Part shown: piece by piece, positions 7,392-9,392 of the stretch
Layout of the letters: the number at the start of each line of letters is the position of its first letter
How positions within the stretch are numbered: the first letter of the stretch is position 1
Assembly: GCA_024280615.1 (NCBI GenBank)
Contig: JAJRPU010000233.1
Location: forward strand, 1-9,392
From: Bacteroidota bacterium
GTDB lineage: Bacteria; Bacteroidota; Bacteroidia; JAADEI01
Direction of reading: 5' to 3'
DNA: 9,392 nt
Notes under the pieces: model-generated
The model's database searches: none
The model's input: only the letters and a program-made list of their open reading frames with translations
Told to the model about the DNA's origin: nothing
Translations under genes and position numbers: made by a program

Positions 7392-7964
7392 ATGAGAGTT
7401 GAGCCCAAATTGCTTGAGCATCCCTTTTATCAAGCTTGGACAGAAGGAAAAGTTACAGAAGAGCAGTTAGCAAATTACGCATACGCCTATCAGCAAATAG
7501 TAGATAAGGTGCCATATTGGTGGCAGAGGGTGTTAGCCGCAGCTGGAATGCAGGAAAAGTATCAATGGATTGTTGAAGAAGAGAAGGAACATGCTCAGTT
7601 GTGGCGTCAATGGAGACAGACCTTGTCTGAGCCCACAGATAAAAAAGACATGAGTGCATTCATAGATTGGATGGATAGCCTTTCACCGGCTGAGCTATTG
7701 GGAGCCTTACATGTTTTTGAAATCCAGCAGCCTGAAGTGGCAAAAACTAAAAAGGAAGGCTTAGTTAAGTTCTACGGGTATAACTGGGAAGACCTTTCAT
7801 TGAACTATTTTGATGAACATATGAAGGAAGAACCACACATTAATGCTGGAAAAGAGTTGATGAAGTATTTTGATATGAAAATGGTGGAGAAGGGTTTCAA
7901 AGAAGGAGCCAAAAGATGGTTCGAGACATTGGATGCTTTTATGGCAGAAGAGGCAATGTGCTAA
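7392..7964 (+). CDS. CADD-like haem-oxygenase-fold protein, putative di-iron oxygenase
   Basis: All-helical 190-residue cytoplasmic protein of the TenA/PqqC superfamily, closest in pattern to Chlamydia CADD (CT610), a di-iron oxygenase that makes p-aminobenzoate for folate from its own tyrosine. Shared blocks are LLEHPFYQAW, EEQLANYAYAY, EIQQPEVAKTKKEGL and YFDEH. Aligned by eye with CADD as I remember it, Tyr13 matches the sacrificial Tyr27 and Lys120 matches the essential Lys152. Likely metal ligands are Glu64 and His67 (ExxH), Glu110 and His143, with Glu147 and His149 in place of the usual HxxxDxxH. The ExxH spacing differs from CADD (ExxxxxxH) but resembles the UndA oxygenase. The N-terminus is about 14 residues shorter than CADD; a TAG at 7383 rules out an upstream extension in this frame. 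Older annotation would call it a TenA-type protein. rimO follows 124 bases downstream on the same strand. Confidence 0.83.
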   Translation: MRVEPKLLEHPFYQAWTEGKVTEEQLANYAYAYQQIVDKVPYWWQRVLAAAGMQEKYQWIVEEEKEHAQLWRQWRQTLSEPTDKKDMSAFIDWMDSLSPAELLGALHVFEIQQPEVAKTKKEGLVKFYGYNWEDLSLNYFDEHMKEEPHINAGKELMKYFDMKMVEKGFKEGAKRWFETLDAFMAEEAMC

Positions 7965-8088
7965 TGAGACTCGAGAGGTATTGTACATAGAGCGTTGGCA
8001 ATCGTTAAGTGGCAAAGTATTTTTCTTTTGGTGTGAACTGCTATGCCTTTTCTTTGTTTAATTTGAAAAAGGGAAGCAATTATTTAAA

Positions 8089-9392
8089 ATGGCTCGTTCT
8101 GTTGACAGGAGAATAGGTATTATTTCGCTGGGGTGCGATAAGAATCGTGTTGATTCAGAAAAGCTCGCTGGATTGCTTGTGGGTTCCGGCTTCCAAATAG
8201 TTTGGCTTGATGACCCCGAACCAATGAACCTAAAGGCTCTTATTATCAACACTTGTGGATTTATTCAGTCTGCTAAGGAAGAAAGTATAAACACTATCTT
8301 GAATGCCGTTGAACTAAAAGAAGAGGGGTATTATCAGAACCTCTATATAATGGGATGTTTGGTGGAACGATATAAACAAATTCTTCCTGAAGAGATACCT
8401 GAGGTTGATGGATGGTTTGGTTCCGAAGCCTTTCTGGATGTTCTCAAAACACTTGGTGGCAGATGCGACAAGAAACCAGAAAGAATTCTGTCTTCGCCTC
8501 AACATTATGCATATTTAAAAGTTTCTGAAGGGTGCAATCGCAAATGTGCATTCTGTGCCATTCCATTGATGCGAGGAAAATTCCGTTCTAAATCAATTGA
8601 AGAGATAGTTGAGGAGGCAAAAACATTGAGTGAGCAAGGGGTCAGGGAATTGGTCTTGGTGGCTCAAGATATGTCAATGTATGGCGCTGACCTATATGGT
8701 AAGCCAGCACTTGCTGAACTGGCTCTTAGACTTTCCGAACTGCAAGGAATAGAATGGATTCGTTTTCATTACCTATATCCCAGACCATTTCCGTTTGACC
8801 TTGTGAAGCTAATGCATCCTTCTAAAAGCAAAGTGGTTCCGTATGTTGATATGCCTGTCCAACACGGGTCTGATGAGATATTAAGACGGATGCGCCGGGC
8901 AACGTCAAGGCAATATCTATTAGACATAATCAAAAAAATGCGGGACATTAATCCAGACGTTGTTTTCAGAACAACATTCATTGTTGGTTTTCCCGGAGAA
9001 ACAGACAAACATTTTGAAGAATTGCTTTCATTTATTGAATTGACACGTCCCGAGCGTATGGGCGTTTTCCCCTATTCCCATGAGGAAGACACTTATGCAT
9101 ATAAACATTTTCAAGACGACGTCACTGAAGAAATTAAAGAAGCACGAATTTCAAAGGCAATGAGTCTATACAGTGATTTAGTTTCTCAATGGATGAAAAC
9201 ACAGATAGGAAAAAAAGTACCTGTTATTATTGATAGTGTGACTTCTGATTACGCGATGGGTCATAGTTGGTGGGAATCGCCTGATGTGGACCCTTCAGTA
9301 CTCTTACCACCAGATTCAAATCTTTCCGTGGGTCAACTTGTGGAAGCCACTTTGACTGGGTTCGATTCCCTGGATTGGTTTGCTGAGGTGAA
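8089..9392 (+). CDS. rimO: Ribosomal protein S12 methylthiotransferase RimO (3' end cut off)
   Basis: Radical SAM enzyme that adds a methylthio group to a conserved aspartate of ribosomal protein S12. The frame is open from the ATG at 8089 to the window edge: 434 codons plus two bases. As the family is about 430-445 residues, only a few codons should be missing. The N-terminal methylthiotransferase domain carries the three ligands of the auxiliary iron-sulphur cluster: Cys16 (SLGCDKN), Cys56 (NTCGF) and Cys90 (MGC). The radical SAM CxxxCxxC is Cys149, Cys153 and Cys156 in EGCNRKCAFC. Conserved segments include MPVQHGSDEILRRMRR and FIVGFPGET. A TRAM RNA/protein-binding domain starts near residue 374. 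MGHSWWESPDVDP there matches the RimO-type GR...APEID segment, and the short acidic TRAM favours RimO over MiaB. No clear promoter is seen in the 124-base gap, so read-through from the upstream gene is possible. Confidence 0.96.
   Translation, partial: MARSVDRRIGIISLGCDKNRVDSEKLAGLLVGSGFQIVWLDDPEPMNLKALIINTCGFIQSAKEESINTILNAVELKEEGYYQNLYIMGCLVERYKQILPEEIPEVDGWFGSEAFLDVLKTLGGRCDKKPERILSSPQHYAYLKVSEGCNRKCAFCAIPLMRGKFRSKSIEEIVEEAKTLSEQGVRELVLVAQDMSMYGADLYGKPALAELALRLSELQGIEWIRFHYLYPRPFPFDLVKLMHPSKSKVVPYVDMPVQHGSDEILRRMRRATSRQYLLDIIKKMRDINPDVVFRTTFIVGFPGETDKHFEELLSFIELTRPERMGVFPYSHEEDTYAYKHFQDDVTEEIKEARISKAMSLYSDLVSQWMKTQIGKKVPVIIDSVTSDYAMGHSWWESPDVDPSVLLPPDSNLSVGQLVEATLTGFDSLDWFAEV

Noticed and set aside
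7964..7990. Eight-codon micro-ORF (MRLERYCT) whose ATG overlaps the stop of the CADD-like gene
   Set aside because: Too short to support, with no ribosome-binding signal; the overlap TAATGA can arise by chance.
7965..8088. 124-base gap before rimO searched for a promoter or terminator
   Set aside because: No TAnnTTTG box with a suitable TTG and no hairpin followed by T residues was found; TTAATTTG near 8058 is only a partial match.

Overview
The window looks like an ordinary stretch of chromosome from a member of the Bacteroidota. Three things point there. The large secreted protein ends in a type IX secretion (Por) sorting domain. One lipoprotein resembles the Bacteroidota family DUF4919. 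Start sites lack Shine-Dalgarno sequences, and several genes have the TTG...TAnnTTTG promoter typical of this phylum. Base composition is AT-rich. I see no insertion sequence, tRNA, rRNA, CRISPR array or phage gene.

Left arm (75-3083, minus strand): aspS (aspartyl-tRNA synthetase) starts at 3083. A DUF4919-like lipoprotein gene follows directly; its best start is a non-standard CTG overlapping the aspS stop codon. A small uncharacterised gene comes next. The three probably form one transcript. A 46-bp gap separates aspS from the divergent rnhB (ribonuclease HII), which is followed on the plus strand by a cysteine-rich, lipocalin-like lipoprotein gene with its own promoter.

Middle (4350-7136, minus strand): one gene for a 928-residue secreted protein made of a signal peptide, a P-domain, two nearly identical 133-residue cysteine-rich modules, beta-sandwich regions and a C-terminal sorting domain. 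It converges on the lipocalin-like gene and has a textbook Bacteroidota promoter.

Right arm (7392-9392, plus strand): a haem-oxygenase-fold protein related to Chlamydia CADD and the TenA/PqqC superfamily, then rimO (ribosomal protein S12 methylthiotransferase), which runs off the window just before its expected stop.

I found no dedicated new multi-gene system. The points most worth a second look are the CADD-like protein, which keeps the tyrosine and lysine that CADD uses to make p-aminobenzoate; the hidden CTG start of the lipoprotein gene; and the sharply bounded near-identity between the two modules of the secreted protein.
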